Positions 44,291 to 55,509 of a stretch of 64,000 nucleotides of DNA are shown here, in pieces. The notes under the pieces are model-generated. The model was not told the DNA's origin, did no database searches, and worked only from the letters and a program-made list of their open reading frames with translations. The stretch comes from Cheiracanthium punctorium (lineage: Eukaryota; Arthropoda; Arachnida; Araneae; Cheiracanthiidae). Numbering within the stretch: the stretch's first letter is position 1; every line of letters begins with the position of its first letter. A program made the position numbers and the translations under genes. Location of the stretch: contig JAWZYV010013174.1 in the NCBI GenBank assembly GCA_038373885.1, positions 1,227,001 through 1,291,000 of the forward strand, given 5' to 3'.

Positions 44291-44639
44291 TGTTCGCCCT
44301 CTGTCTTATCTCTGGTACAATAAAGACTACTCCTATTGACGCGTTACTATTATATAATGATGAAATATGTATGCATTATGAAATACAGAAGTCTGCTTTA
44401 AAGCTTTATCAAAAACTAATACATTTATCACACACTGGCCGGTGTATTAAAACTGAGTAACCCCCCCCCCCAGAAAAAAAACCCAAGACGGCTTCTTGCA
44501 AGCTTTCCTGGGAGAGATGGTTGGTTTGATATTACGTCTCCGTTCGAGCCATTGCTCGGAGACTATCTGCAATCGCTTTCCTTCTGGGTCTTGGCTACAC
44601 ATCTATGCTCGGGAAGTATAATCTCAATCGAAAGAATCT

Positions 44640-45012
44640 CAAGCAGGGAGAAATACCATCCATAATCTCCCTGATTGGCCCAGAAGCAGTGTTGTGGCTG
44701 CTTTTCGTCTGACCACTATGCATGACTGTCTGTATGGCCATCCACATCGATTTCAAATAGTGGATAACCCTGCCTGCCTCCTCTGTCGTTGTGGTTCAGC
44801 GATGAATGCTGAGTACCTCTTCACCTGCTCAGACTATACGGAGACCTGCAACCGATATTGGGAAGCCAGAGAAATGATGTGTAGTTTAATTTCTTGAGTT
44901 TTTGCTTGTATGTATTTTTGCTTCTGTGATTTCGTTTCCTTGTGTTTTTTATCTTTGCATGGTGTTAGGATAATGTCTGTATCACCTGCTGCATTGGAAA
45001 TTAAAAAATAAA
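44640..45012 (+). pseudogene. 3' end of a non-LTR retrotransposon (LINE) ORF2
   Basis: A plus-strand frame from about 44640 to a TGA at 44895-44897 reads LPDWPRSSVVAAFRLTTMHD, then CLLCRCGSAMNAEYLFTC and RYWEAR. This is the C-terminal tail seen after the RNase H domain of arthropod LINE ORF2 proteins, ending in a CCHC-type knuckle. Here the usual His of the knuckle is replaced (YLF). Upstream reading is frameshifted, and the reverse transcriptase itself is absent, as expected from 5' truncation. A poly(A)-signal-like ATAAA tail near 45005-45012 ends the element just before repeat B. Confidence 0.7.
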
Positions 45013-45013
45013 C

Positions 45014-45165
45014 ACATGGATTTACGAAAAAACAAAATAAATGTCACCAAAACAACCTAAATAAACGTTGTGGTCCAACAACGTTGAAATCAAAATGTAT
45101 TAAAATACTTTTTTACAAAAACACTTCAATTAAACACTTTTAAAATACGTTTTGACAAATGTTTG
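45014..45165 (+). repeat. Dispersed repeat B (partner of 43932-44105)
   Basis: Begins CACATGGATTTACGA right after the LINE tail. See 43932-44105. Confidence 0.7.
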
Positions 45166-45375
45166 CTTGTCACGCAGGAGTTTTTCCCTGAAAAGTTTTT
45201 ATCGGCCTCTTTAACATCATCCTTGCGATCCTGCATTGCCAGCCGTAATAAAGAGACTATGTTACGTTATATTTTTTGGAAGAATCAAGGAATGAATCGT
45301 GTCGCCTTCCATTTACAAATGAATTCTGCGGTTTACAATCGCGATTTCATTTTGTGGTCGATTCCAGAACTGTGA
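45163..45375 (+). CDS. Unrecognised 70-codon frame
   Basis: Open from an in-frame ATG, with coding-like composition (FFPEKFLSASLTSSLRSC, RVAFHLQMNSAVYNRDF). It ends at TGA. A further open frame overlaps it (45276-45554). This could be part of an older mobile element that includes repeat B. No domain is recognised. Confidence 0.15.
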   Translation: MLVTQEFFPEKFLSASLTSSLRSCIASRNKETMLRYIFWKNQGMNRVAFHLQMNSAVYNRDFILWSIPEL

Positions 45376-45740
45376 TGGACAGGACATTGCTTTCGTTTTG
45401 TTTCGCTTCAATGTTCTCGAGCTCTTCGCTAATGCAAATGAAGCCTGCATACATCTCCATAGATCCTTTAGGGGCAAACACAGCACACGAATATCGAGAC
45501 TTTTACCACAAGTGGCTGTCTCCGTTGTTCCAGTACCCTAATGGTACAAAGTAATAAGATAGAAAGCGGAGTGACCAAAGAAGAGAAAAGGAATACTTCC
45601 AGGACTTTGCTTATTCAAATGATTCAGATGTCAGTCCTCCTACCAAGGCACCCCCCATCCTTGGCAGATCGCCCTAGCGTAGCCTTGCCATAGTCACACA
45701 AGCAAATCAGATGATTGGAAATTGTGGTGTAGTTATGTAG

Positions 45741-45788
45741 CCCCACTAGATGGCGATATTTTTCTATCAAAATACCGCCATTTAGTGT
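45741..45788. repeat. Hairpin CACTAGATGGCG
   Basis: CACTAGATGGCGATATTTT pairs with AAAATACCGCCATTTAGTG with small bulges around a 7-base loop. The GATGGCG motif resembles ends of some fold-back MITEs, but no duplication flanks it. Confidence 0.6.
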
Positions 45789-45871
45789 TATATTTCGATA
45801 TACACACTCAAAACAGAAAATGTCAGATAGAATTTACTGTTTAGAGTGTGTTTAATGCTTAAGTCCACCTG

Positions 45872-46222
45872 GTGCGCGTTAAGGTATTTTTGGAAGCTAT
45901 TGACGAAACACAGACGCTGTGCCATGGTGCTCACAGTAGCTTTCTCAGACGTTGTGTTAACGCACAACAAAATACTTCCACAGGTCAAAATTCAGTGAAA
46001 AATTCTCAAGGAAAATCCTTTATAGTTCCACAGGATTCAACAATGAAGAATTCTCACACAGCATGCAAAAACAAGCTTCCGAAAACAAGCAAATACTGGC
46101 TACGAGCATTCAGTAAACTAAACTTTTTGTTTGAGGTCTGCCCTTATAAAACTAGGATATTGCATAATATTAAAGCAGGAAAACAAACATTGCAGGCCTC
46201 ATTAGTAAAATCACGACAATAA
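45872..46222 (+). CDS. Unrecognised 116-codon frame
   Basis: The frame opens with ATG and runs to TAA. The product would be basic and polar (NAQQNTSTGQNSVKNSQGK), with a more hydrophobic KYWLRAFSKLNFLFEV region. There is no signal peptide or known motif. Codon content is less AT-biased than its flanks, which hints at former coding use. Flanking splice or promoter signals are not evident. It may be a transposon ORF fragment. Confidence 0.2.
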   Translation: MRVKVFLEAIDETQTLCHGAHSSFLRRCVNAQQNTSTGQNSVKNSQGKSFIVPQDSTMKNSHTACKNKLPKTSKYWLRAFSKLNFLFEVCPYKTRILHNIKAGKQTLQASLVKSRQ

Positions 46223-47520
46223 CCGAGATGTCGCAAAGCTTTGCGGCTTTTTGGTGAAATAGCGCCAAATTTGGCGCTAAAAATATGTCTCACAATGTAA
46301 AGTCAGCTAAACTCTAGCACCAATATTTCTCGAGAATTGGCGAAAACCCTATCTTAAGCAATGGGGATTACCCAAAATTCTATCTCCTATTCTATTTAAC
46401 CGATTGTAATGCAACAAAAATGCAATATTTACTTATTCGATGCGTAGAATAAGAATTTTAGACTATTTTTAACCTTTGAAGGTCAGAATAACACAGAAAT
46501 TTGTAAGAGTATACTTCTCGGTGCCTTGGAAAGGTTAAATAATGTAAATATAAAACGATAAAAATATTTAAAACTTATTTTTTAAAGTATGCTTAAATTA
46601 CTAAGCCTACCTATTTACTAAGCCTGCCTATTTTGTTTCAATTAAAGTAATACACAACGTCGATTTACAACTTTCAAACCTCAAGAAATATTTAATTACA
46701 AGTTTTAAAATCACCCAAGAGGATTTTACTAATTAGTCTAAATTTTCCTCCTGGCAAAATTTTAAAATTATTTCCGAATGAGGGTTCCTTCTATAAGTCA
46801 TGCATAACAATAGTAAGAAATGTTAAATAATAATTAATATGATCCATATTCACTGTAACCATTATCCATATCTAACTTTACTTTCGTACACGGATATTTA
46901 TTTTTAATGCTCAACTACTGATTATGGATAATGGTACCTTTATTGCACCTACTGGCGTAAATTTGCATGGATTTCTCTGAAATTTACATGTTTTGCTGCT
47001 CAGTTGAACATCACACTATAGTAAATAGTGTATCAAGCATGACAAGTTCTTTTACAGGGGCACTTAAAAGGATTTCAATAGATTAAGCTTCATAGACACC
47101 CACCGTTTAAAGTGCATTGGAAAATAGTTCATCGCTTTCAAACAAATTAAATTATCACACAAAGGTTAAAACGATAAGATTTCGTACCAAAGAATAATTC
47201 AAGACAAGAAACAATAACTATGCAGGTAAATTAGGTAGAAAGAGTAATCTTCAATCTTGAATATCTATAAAAATTTGCACAACAGCACGGATTTCAGCAA
47301 CTCATAGCCAGATCACAAGCAAGAAGTCAGAAACAAAACGGAACTTAAACTGACGGGCAGTGTGAATGGAATAAACCAAAACGCTGCAGGGTTTGGCATA
47401 AGCTGAAGTTTCAACAAAGGTTAACCAAAGATTGTTCTCGGTTTAGAACATTCTTTGATTCTCCATTGAGAACTTTGAGAAAATTGTCATATAAAGAGCA
47501 TAAGCGTAAAGTTTTCAAAA
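46223..47520. other. Mostly gene-free
   Basis: At 46226-46345 there are GCGCCAAATTTGGCGC and GAATTGGCGAAAACC words related to the composite satellite at 48.6-50.5 kb. The rest is AT-rich without features. Confidence 0.45.
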
Positions 47521-47561
47521 TTATTGGGAGGGCCGGGCCCCACAACCCCATATATTCACGT

Positions 47562-47728
47562 CAGTGACGTAACCAAGGGAGGGGGGATTAGGGGGGTCAT
47601 AACCCCCCATGAGGAATTTTTTGCAATAAAAAATGTATATTCTTCACTCCCTTATTATACACTATACATATATATGAGTTGCAGAAGTCGTACCCCCCCC
47701 CAATGAAAAATTTCTGGCTACGCCATTG
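47562..47728. mobile_element. hAT MITE, GCGTAGCC family (167 bp)
   Basis: The ends CAGTGACGTAACCAAGG and the complement of TCTGGCTACGCCATTG pair. The target duplication is ATTCACGT / ATTCAGGT (7 of 8). G- and C-runs occur next to both ends. It is related to 20744-20907 and to the hAT transposon at 32321. Just upstream (47521-47550) a GGGAGGGCCGGGCCCCAC fragment belongs to the same general family. Confidence 0.85.
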
Positions 47729-47750
47729 ATTCAGGTACATATAACTTACT

Positions 47751-47922
47751 CATAGCTGCCAACTACTACGGAATATAATTAACCACTTATTCTACATGAT
47801 TTTTCGGCTTAAAATATAGCAAAAGTTTTGTGCGAGCTGGTTACAATTTTGAAAAAAATAATTAAGAAATATATTGTTTGCAAAAAGTGGTTAATTATAT
47901 TCCGTAGTAGTTGTCAGCTATG
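47751..47922. mobile_element. MITE with 38-bp TIR and 7-bp TSD (172 bp)
   Basis: The left end CATAGCTGCCAACTACTACG continues to AATTAACCACTT and is mirrored at the right with a single mismatch over about 38 bp. ACTTACT flanks both sides exactly (47744-47750, 47923-47929). An 8-bp reading with one mismatch is also possible. hAT or P-type is therefore uncertain. The near-identical arms indicate a young copy. It lies 15 bp from the preceding MITE's right TSD. Confidence 0.85.
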
Positions 47923-47939
47923 ACTTACTATATATAAGT

Positions 47940-48450
47940 GTCAATTATTGGAGGCGCTCCAGCTCTATGGGTCCATAGAATTCTACACCTATGTAAGATA
48001 AGTATCCATGTTAGTATCTTCCTACCCTGTTATAAGTTAAAAATAGAAGCAAAGTAAAAAATCCAAAGGAGGGGGGGAAAAAATATTTTCGATGAGAGAG
48101 TGCATTTTAGACACCTCTGAACTTTTCTTCATTTCATACTTTACATTGCATAATCTGATTTTAATGAACCAGAGCCTGGCGAGGGCAGCTTATAGTAACA
48201 TTGTGTGTTACGGGGCGTCACAATGAATACTAAATCATGATTGAAAGCAAAAGAAGGAAATTTTTAAAAGTACCTACAAGTAAAGGTTTTTTTAAACGTT
48301 TGTAAATGGCGTGAAATACTTTTTTTTTATGTTAGTATAAATGAGTTTTATGTATTGAGTGGTAAATTATTGGGTGGGCTCAGCCCCTATTCACAATTTA
48401 TTGGGGGGGCTCGAGCCCCACGGGCCCATATAACTCTACGCCTATGATAA
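47940..48450. repeat. Fragments of TAGGCGTAGA...GGGGCTCGAGCCCC elements
   Basis: Two inverted-sense fragments (47944-47996 and 48371-48447) share TATGGG(C/T)CCAT, GAG-CGCCTCC/GGGGCTCGAGCCCC and a terminal CTAC(A/G)CCTATG. They look like single ends of hAT-type elements whose partners are lost. Confidence 0.5.
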
Positions 48451-48589
48451 AGAGTTTACAACTCATTTACAGAAAAAAAAAATCTGATGTGTCCAACACA
48501 TGACTTCCTTGCACGTCTATTAAATAAAAATGTTTTCTACGCACTTCCTCTAAACTTATTTGTTTGAAAGAGATAAAATATCAATAATA

Positions 48590-50460
48590 GTAAGGTTTAG
48601 CGATTTCTAGCCAAATATTTCGATATCGCCAAGCTGAGTTCAATTTGAAAGATTTCCTTCTGACACTTTATTTGGCGATATTTCACCAAAAGCCGACAAA
48701 CTTGAGATAGTTTGCGAGATTTTGGGGATAGCCACAGTAGTCATTGACCAGACTTTCAATGAATTGAATGCATCCATACATCTTAATGTATTTAAAGTCA
48801 TTTGGCTCACCCTATAAATAAATTCTTAGTGGATTGCTGTCAAAAAAGATATTGAAAACAGTTAGATATTATAATATAGTTCTAAATACAAAAGTTCAAA
48901 ATTCTACGGGTTAAAGTTTTAGAGTTATACAAAATAAGAAATAATTTTTGGCGCCAAATTTGGCGATATTTCGGCGAAACTCGTCAATGTCGACGACATT
49001 TGGCGAGATATTAAGCATGGACCAACAATGACAGATTATCGCCAAATTTGGCGATATTTCGCCAAAACTCGCCAAGAACGATGACAAATGGCGATACTTT
49101 GGGCATGGACGAAATGACTGACTATCGCCAAATTTGGCGACATTTCGGCAAAACTCGCCAAAGTCCAGGACAGTCGGCGAGATTTTGGGCATGTACCAAA
49201 CAATCACTGTCTGCAATTGTATTATATTGAAGATGTCCATAGACATTAAAGTACTGAAATTCTTTTCGGTGGTCCTGTAAATAAACTCTCCAGTAGATTG
49301 GAACCAAAAATCGAGATGCACAACTAGATGTTACAACAATCTTATATATAAAATTTCATAATAGTTTTTGAGGTTTGAGAGTTAAATATACACACACGTC
49401 ACTAAAAGTCGCCAAGCTTGGCGACTTTTGGCACAGTTCTTGAGGGAGGCACGTGACCGTGGTCGGACCATTACCTAACTTATGTGGTAAGACGGTATTG
49501 TGCTTGAAATGGATGAATGCCCCTAAAATTGCCATTGACCGTAATGTATTGGAAATCTTTTGAGTGTTCCTGTAGCAGAACTGTAAATGATAAAGACACC
49601 TTTTTTAATGGAGAAATTCATTTTCTAACTCTTTTCAGCATATATCACTTCTGAGTCGTTTGAAATAGCCCAATACCTCTAAAAAACGCTTTGATGAATT
49701 TCGGCCCATACAGCGTAATGTATTTCGAATCTTTTGGGTGGTTCTGTAGATAAACTATCCAGTCGAATGGAACCGAAAGGGGAAGTGAACAACTAGATGT
49801 TACAACAATCCTAAATATAAAGTTTCAACATTCTACGCCTAATAGTTTTTGAGATATGCGAGTTTAATGAATTTCGGCCCATTGAGCGTAATGTATTTCG
49901 AATGTTTTGGGCGGTCCTATAGATAAACTATCCAGTCGAATGGAACCAAAAGGGGAAGTGCACAACTAGATGTTACAACTATCCAAAATATGAAGTTTCG
50001 AAATTCTACGCCTAATAGTTTTTGAGTTAGGCGAGTTTAATGAATTTCGGCCCATAGAGCGTAATGTATTTCGAATCTTTTGGGCGGTCCTGTACATAAA
50101 CTATCCATTCGATTGCAACCAAAAGGGGAGGTGCACAACTAGATCATAGAACAATCCTAAATATCAAATCTCAACATTCTACGACCAATAGTTTTTGAGA
50201 TATGCGAGTTACATACATACGTACGTACGTACGTACAGACGGCATGGAAAAACTGACCACAATAGACCGGCCGCTGGTCAAAATGAGTTGCAGACGCGTT
50301 TATATGATCGTGCATGCTAGCCTACGATGAGATGCATCGAAAAAATTTCTTAAAATTAAATTTAGAGGTAGTCAAAATCGGTTTTTTAGTCGAAATTTGG
50401 CCCCCAAAATTTTTCGGGATCACATTACTTCCTTATACTACGTACAAGGAAGTAAAAATA
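48590..50460. repeat. Composite satellite block ending in a hairpin
   Basis: Two repeat types alternate. Type 1 (86-88 bp, three copies at 48953-49205, with relatives at 48605-48720 and 46226) contains CGCCAAATTTGGCGATATTT, CGCCAAAACTCGCC and GGGCATGGAC. Type 2 (173 bp) has three good copies starting 49696, 49869 and 50042, and older partial copies at about 48765, 49215 and 49520. It contains GAATTTCGGCCCAT, GCGTAATGTATTTCGAAT, AACTAGATGTTACAAC and TAGTTTTTGAGATATGCGAG. The block ends with (GTAC)n at 50215-50240, about 180 bp of unique sequence and a perfect 10-bp stem TTACTTCCTT/AAGGAAGTAA (50425-50455). No coding sequence was recognised. Confidence 0.85.
50425..50455. repeat. Terminal 10-bp-stem hairpin of the satellite-bearing element
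   Basis: TTACTTCCTT, an 11-base loop with CTACGTAC, then AAGGAAGTAA. Its position at the end of a repeat-rich block is what one expects for the 3' end of a larger mobile element, but no CTRR end is present directly after it. Confidence 0.75.
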
Positions 50461-50541
50461 TGCATGAAGCTCTAAGAGTAATGATTAAAAACGAATAAGT
50501 TTAATTTATTGTTTGTGCTGTAATTTGTTCACTCTCCCATC

Positions 50542-50691
50542 CCGGGGCGGCCCCACAAGGTAAGCAAGCTAAGCATCGCATCGGAGCGCTATTTCCAATT
50601 CAATAAGGGAGAAAATTTTTATCTAAGGCATAAAAGGGGAAGCCTTTTTTACGTTTGCAAGAGAAGAGTTGCGTACCCAAGGGCCGCCCTG
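50542..50691. mobile_element. hAT MITE, GGGGCGGCC family, perfect TSD (150 bp)
   Basis: The ends CCGGGGCGGCC and GGGCCGCCCTG are inverted and are flanked by exact CTCCCATC octamers (50534-50541, 50692-50699). The ends and duplication length identify hAT. The interior is unique in this window. A 71-codon open frame starting inside it at 50669 is incidental. Confidence 0.88.
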
Positions 50692-50699
50692 CTCCCATC

Positions 50700-51143
50700 G
50701 CTGCAAAAACGACGCAGGAGCCCTCTTCCTTACTTTGTGTCATAGTATCCTAAGTGAAGTGTATTCAAACACACAGTATGTTGCAAAGAAAACATTTACG
50801 CAAATTTTGCTCTCCCTTTTGGATAGCGCGACGCAAAAGATGAATTCAATTATTGAAATAAATGCATTTAAAAACATAATATAGGCTCAGTGAAAGAACG
50901 ATTCATTTGACAATGTAACTGATAATTAAAAGCATCGCTTTAATGTGTAAGTCTTCTTTAGAAAATAAAACAAGAGTAATTGTAATGGAAATTAAAAACA
51001 AATCTTATAAAGTCACACCAGGGCGTCACTCAAAATTTGATCAATTAAGACCCATATTTAAAATTCATATAGCTATAAAGTAAAATGCTGCGTCAGAAAC
51101 TTTTAACCAGTTAAGGGATTTTTTATGGTGTTTTATACATTAA

Positions 51144-51177
<34 letters not shown>

Positions 51178-51766
51178 CAGAGTGCCTTAGTTGTAAATAG
51201 TGGATAATATCTAAAATCAATAATGTTTTAGTAGTTAATACGGCTCGTGCCAGTTCCATAATTCCAATTAACCATTATTTACTGATACTTAGCAATATCA
51301 ACGACTAATACAGTATATTCATATTATTATTACTGTTATTACTATTTCATTTTCATTCTAACTCCATGATTTATCTGCTTGTATTGCCAACTTTTGGGTT
51401 GATTTTCTATTGTTTTAGTGCCATCTCTTGGAGGTTTCTTCTCGCTGCATATATACTTCTCATCCGCCATGTTTTTCCAATGACAGGATGGGATCCCAAC
51501 GTGGAGCTATTAACTAGTTTGCGAAATAACACTAGTTAAATTATGCTATGTTTAATATTTTTATTTTTAATTTGTTAAGGTTTCACATGATCAGCCTTGT
51601 AGCAAGTTACAAATATTCCACCTTCATTCTCTTTACTTGCATTGTAACGACGATTGTTATTGTATTGTGGACACATAATGTGAGGATTTTTCATAAGGAT
51701 TAATTCAATTACTATTTATGCTGTTTGATTCGCATATTTTTCTATTTAAATAAAAACAGAGTGATG
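50700..51766. other. Gene-free stretch
   Basis: Contains a poly(T) tract of about 28 bases (51147-51174). No coding signals recognised. Confidence 0.5.
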
Positions 51767-52548
51767 CAGGAAAGACTCCTAGCTTTGAAAATAAATAACT
51801 CAGAAACGGTGATTGCTAGATGCATAAAACCAATGGTATGTTTACCAAAAATCATTTAAGAATTTGATACATAAGATAAAAAATTTTAGTTAAAATTGCA
51901 CCGATAGATGGCGCTACACGTGGTAATGCGGATCTATGGAAATCCTGATTTAACGCAGCACACATTATCGCTGCATTGCTCAAAACTTACCGTTTGGGAT
52001 GCAGTCTCTTGGAAAAGAGTCCTTGGACCCTTTTTTTTTTTTCGAGAAACGATAACGACTGACGGTATATTACGTTTTTGAAATATTTGTCGCCACTCAA
52101 CTTACGTTGTATGATCGACCGGGCACGGCATGTTCCATGTAAGATGGTACTCGGCTACACCGTAACCAAGACATTTTAGACTTTCTGGACGAATAATTTG
52201 ATGTCAGAGTTACTGCATTAAACTTTTCGATAGTTATGCGAAACGGCATGGATTTACTTCCGTGTTTTCTCGAGTTCATCCCCTTTCTCCAACCCCCAAA
52301 TTCTTTTCCTGCCAACTGCCCATGCGTGTAGCGTGGAAGGTGCACATATGAAATGAGCTTTGTTGGGATTGTTCAAGGTGTCTTAGCTCGCTTTCTGGCA
52401 TCCGTATTGCCTTTTATAGCCCCATCTATCGGTGCAATTTCAACTAAATATTTATGTGGCTTCTGTGTCAACTTACGGTTTTTTTATCAACATATCACCG
52501 GTTCCATGCTTCTATCTATCACCGTTAAGTTCTTCGTGAAACACCCTG
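51767..52548. mobile_element. Mariner-type fold-back MITE, diverged
   Basis: The right end CACCCTG followed by TA (52549-52550) is the complement of the TACAGGGTG terminus shared by other elements here. The left arm (51767-51940) pairs imperfectly with the right arm (52375-52548). AACGGTGAT, ATAGATGG, AAATTGCACCGATAGATGG (51894-51912 versus the complement at 52416-52434) and AAT(G/A)CGGAT occur in matching inverted order. The left TA is mutated to TG. Internal coding could not be recognised. Confidence 0.6.
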
Positions 52549-52556
52549 TACATGTA

Positions 52557-52559
<3 letters not shown>

Positions 52560-52620
<61 letters not shown>
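52560..52620. repeat. (TA)n microsatellite
   Basis: About 30 TA units directly after the mariner-type element's right end. Frames running through it are artefacts. Confidence 0.97.
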
Positions 52621-52625
<5 letters not shown>

Positions 52626-54289
52626 GAAATAAGGTACAGAGAAAGAAAGAAATTCAGCATAAGCACAAACAGTAGCTTAATATAAAAAGAAAATTAAATT
52701 TGAAACCTTTTATCACAACTCAATTTTCCAGGACGATACCATAAGTACTGCAAAAAAAGAATTCAAATTCTATATAATACTGAAAAGGGAAAAGAAATAG
52801 CTTCCTGTTTAAACTGGTGACCACTCACGTGCTAAGCTTCCTAAATGCAGGTTAAATTGGTATCTTTCGCAGAGGTCATTCCTGGCAGTGATGGATGAAA
52901 AGCTATTACTTCGTGGGTGGTGGTGCGTATATGCTGCGAAAGGTGGAATATCATACTATTTTCCGAATGACTTTCAGTGGCTTGTAGGAAAACACTTCCT
53001 AGTTTTCGTCAGGAATGCTATAAATTATTTTATCGTTCTATGATGATTTTATGCACGAGTTTTAAGCGCGTCTTAATTATTGCAGTATCTTTCATCGTAG
53101 AGGAAACTCAAGGTATTTTTTCCTGTTTGCTTGTTTCAAAGAAAAGCATTTATTAGGGATAAAAAGGGAGAATCATTTTCTGCTGTACATTAATAACTAT
53201 TAAATTTCTTAGAAATATTTTATTTCTATTTCAATTTCCTCCTTTATTTATTTTTCAACATCCTATCACCCCTTGGAATATCCAATTTCGCGCATTCACT
53301 GCATCGCAGTTTTTGACCGACTTCAAAATCAAAAGTTAATTCTATATTCGACGCGTATATTAATGACTATGTTATTTTATCTCTCAACACCCTTTTTTGA
53401 AAAATGTGTCCCAAAAATGCGGCATAATAAAGTGACATAAAAAAGCGACATAATTTTATATGTATTTAAATACTATTAGTTCACAACAGCTTTAATCTGT
53501 TGTTACACTATTTCGTAAGCTGTAGACTAGGCTTCACGTGTATTTTTCTATAAATAGGTTACACTCATAAAAATTTCAACATAATGTTACCAGGCGAAAT
53601 ACGCGAAAGATGCGCAATAAAATGACAAAAGTCAATTAATAGCGTTTTAATGTGGCAATAATGAAACTAAAAAATTAGGGGGATTCAGGGGGATCTCTCC
53701 CTGGCGAGGCTCGAACAGCCGAGTTTTTTTTTTCATTTATATATTTATTTATTATTTTTATATATGTTTACCAATTCCTCAGTTATAGAGCTAGATACTT
53801 TAATGTGTTCCAGTATATTTAGAAGCAGTCCCAAATATGTTTTCCTAGCACGTGAAACTAACCGTTTTTTTTTTTTTTTTTTTGTTTTTAAACAGAAAAA
53901 AAAAAAAAAAAACGTTTATAAGATCTTCGACGATGACAATGCTCCTGCTATAAAGGTACAGTACAACCTGAAGAAATCTACTGAAGTCGTGCCTTTTATT
54001 GCTTCATTATGGGACGTTTTGTGGTATATTCAGAAGTTAGTGGTTGTTTGTAACAACTGAGCGAGTATAATTAAATGTGCAATAATAATATTTGTAATAG
54101 CCAATATGTGTATATATAGAGACTGTGTTAATGCCTTTAAAAAAGTATTAAGTTCATAAACACGTGTTCTATGTCCCAGCTACTAAAATATTCGATTTGT
54201 AAATAAGGAATCCTTTTTAACGGAAATTCACTTATCGTGGTAGAATTTAGAGCGAATTAAATACAATTAACAAGGGAATACGATTAAAA
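52621..54289. other. Gene-free stretch with poly(T)/poly(A) hairpin
   Basis: At 53863-53915, CGTTTT...(T)n, then GTTTTTAAACAG, then (A)n...AAAACG forms a long T/A stem. A phrase CTCGAACAGCCGAG near 53710 resembles a tRNA T-arm but lacks the rest of a tRNA. Confidence 0.5.
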
Positions 54290-54790
54290 TCGAATTTTTT
54301 AAAAATAATTAATTTTTTTATAGAATTTTAACGTTTATTTTTAATTTTAACTCAAAGGAGTATTTATTCACTGTAGTTTTGATTTCATTTAGGGGGCAAT
54401 ATCATCATTCTGTAATTATGAACCATTAGTTATTTACCAATATAAAATTACTTTATAACGACATAAAATAGTTAAATATCTAATATAAAATTATTATTTA
54501 TTTAACAATTATAATTAATTAATTAATAATATAAAATTTTTAAATAAATAATATAAAATTATTAATTATTTAACAATTTACCAATTACATTTATAGTAAT
54601 ACAACATTTAACAATTTAACAGTTATAGTTATTCAAAATATTATAATTATTTGCAGTTATACAACATTTAACAGTTATTTAATAATGTTACCCATTTAAC
54701 AATTAATAATTACAATTGTTAAAATTATAGTATTTATTTACTTTTTCTAAATAAATACTCCAATAATTTACTTATTTTTTTCAGTATACC
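54290..54790. repeat. AT-only low-complexity tract
   Basis: Short words such as TTAACAATT, TTATTTAACAA, AATATAAAATT and ACAACATTTAACA are reiterated irregularly, and the tract is almost pure A/T. It resembles degenerate satellite or scaffold-attachment-like DNA. No regulatory role can be claimed. Confidence 0.6.
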
Positions 54791-55509
54791 TGCCACAAAC
54801 AAAATAGTTTATTCTACGACTTTTCAACATATGTGTTTATATTATCAGAAAAAACCAAGCATTGCGGTTAAGTGCAGTTCTCACAGTCGCAATCAATTCT
54901 ATTAGGTCAATTACTAACCTTTCTATGGAAGCAGTTTAATGGTTTGGTAGAAGCATTTTAGGTGTGTAACAGCATTTAACTAAGCGTACAATTTGTAATC
55001 TTAATGTATTATTATTATCAAATGGTCGAATGAACCAATTCGTACAGAGGTAATTTATATTTCAATACATATTTACGGCAGACTTAAAATATGTAGTTTT
55101 GCTGATCTATAATATACTACTGTCACAAATCTGTGAACTATAAATGTTTATACAAGTTAGGAAATTCGATTATTTTGAGTGTATATTCAACTCAATGATC
55201 GAATGATCGATGCAGAATCATTCTGAATTTCTAACCTACGCTTCGGGAGAAAACTGTTGAAGGGTGCAATACAGTTGAAGATAATTCTATTCTGACCTTT
55301 GGCATTTTTCTCAGTATCTTACAAAGCGATGCAGCTGATAATGGAATACTTTTTTTTTCCGTTTTATAAAATGGAATGTGCATCACTTGCAAACTAAACA
55401 AAATTCTGGTGAATAAATATTTGAACTGTGGTAGCATAAACATAAAAGAAAACATCGCATTAATTTTAGAAAAAACGCTTGACAATAACTTAAGTGGCAA
55501 ATAATTAAC
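54791..55509. other. Gene-free stretch
   Basis: No supported gene. An 89-codon minus-strand frame at 55231-55500 has no recognisable domain. Confidence 0.4.

Noticed and set aside
48911..49321. 136-codon minus-strand frame
   Set aside because: Entirely inside the type-1/type-2 satellite. Repeated peptide words mirror the DNA repeat.
52353..52685. 110-codon plus-strand frame
   Set aside because: It reads through the mariner-type right arm and the (TA)n microsatellite, giving an Ile-Tyr run.
53705..53725. GCTCGAACAGCC, resembling a tRNA T-arm on the minus strand
   Set aside because: No matching D or anticodon arms in the flanking sequence. It is adjacent to poly(T) instead.
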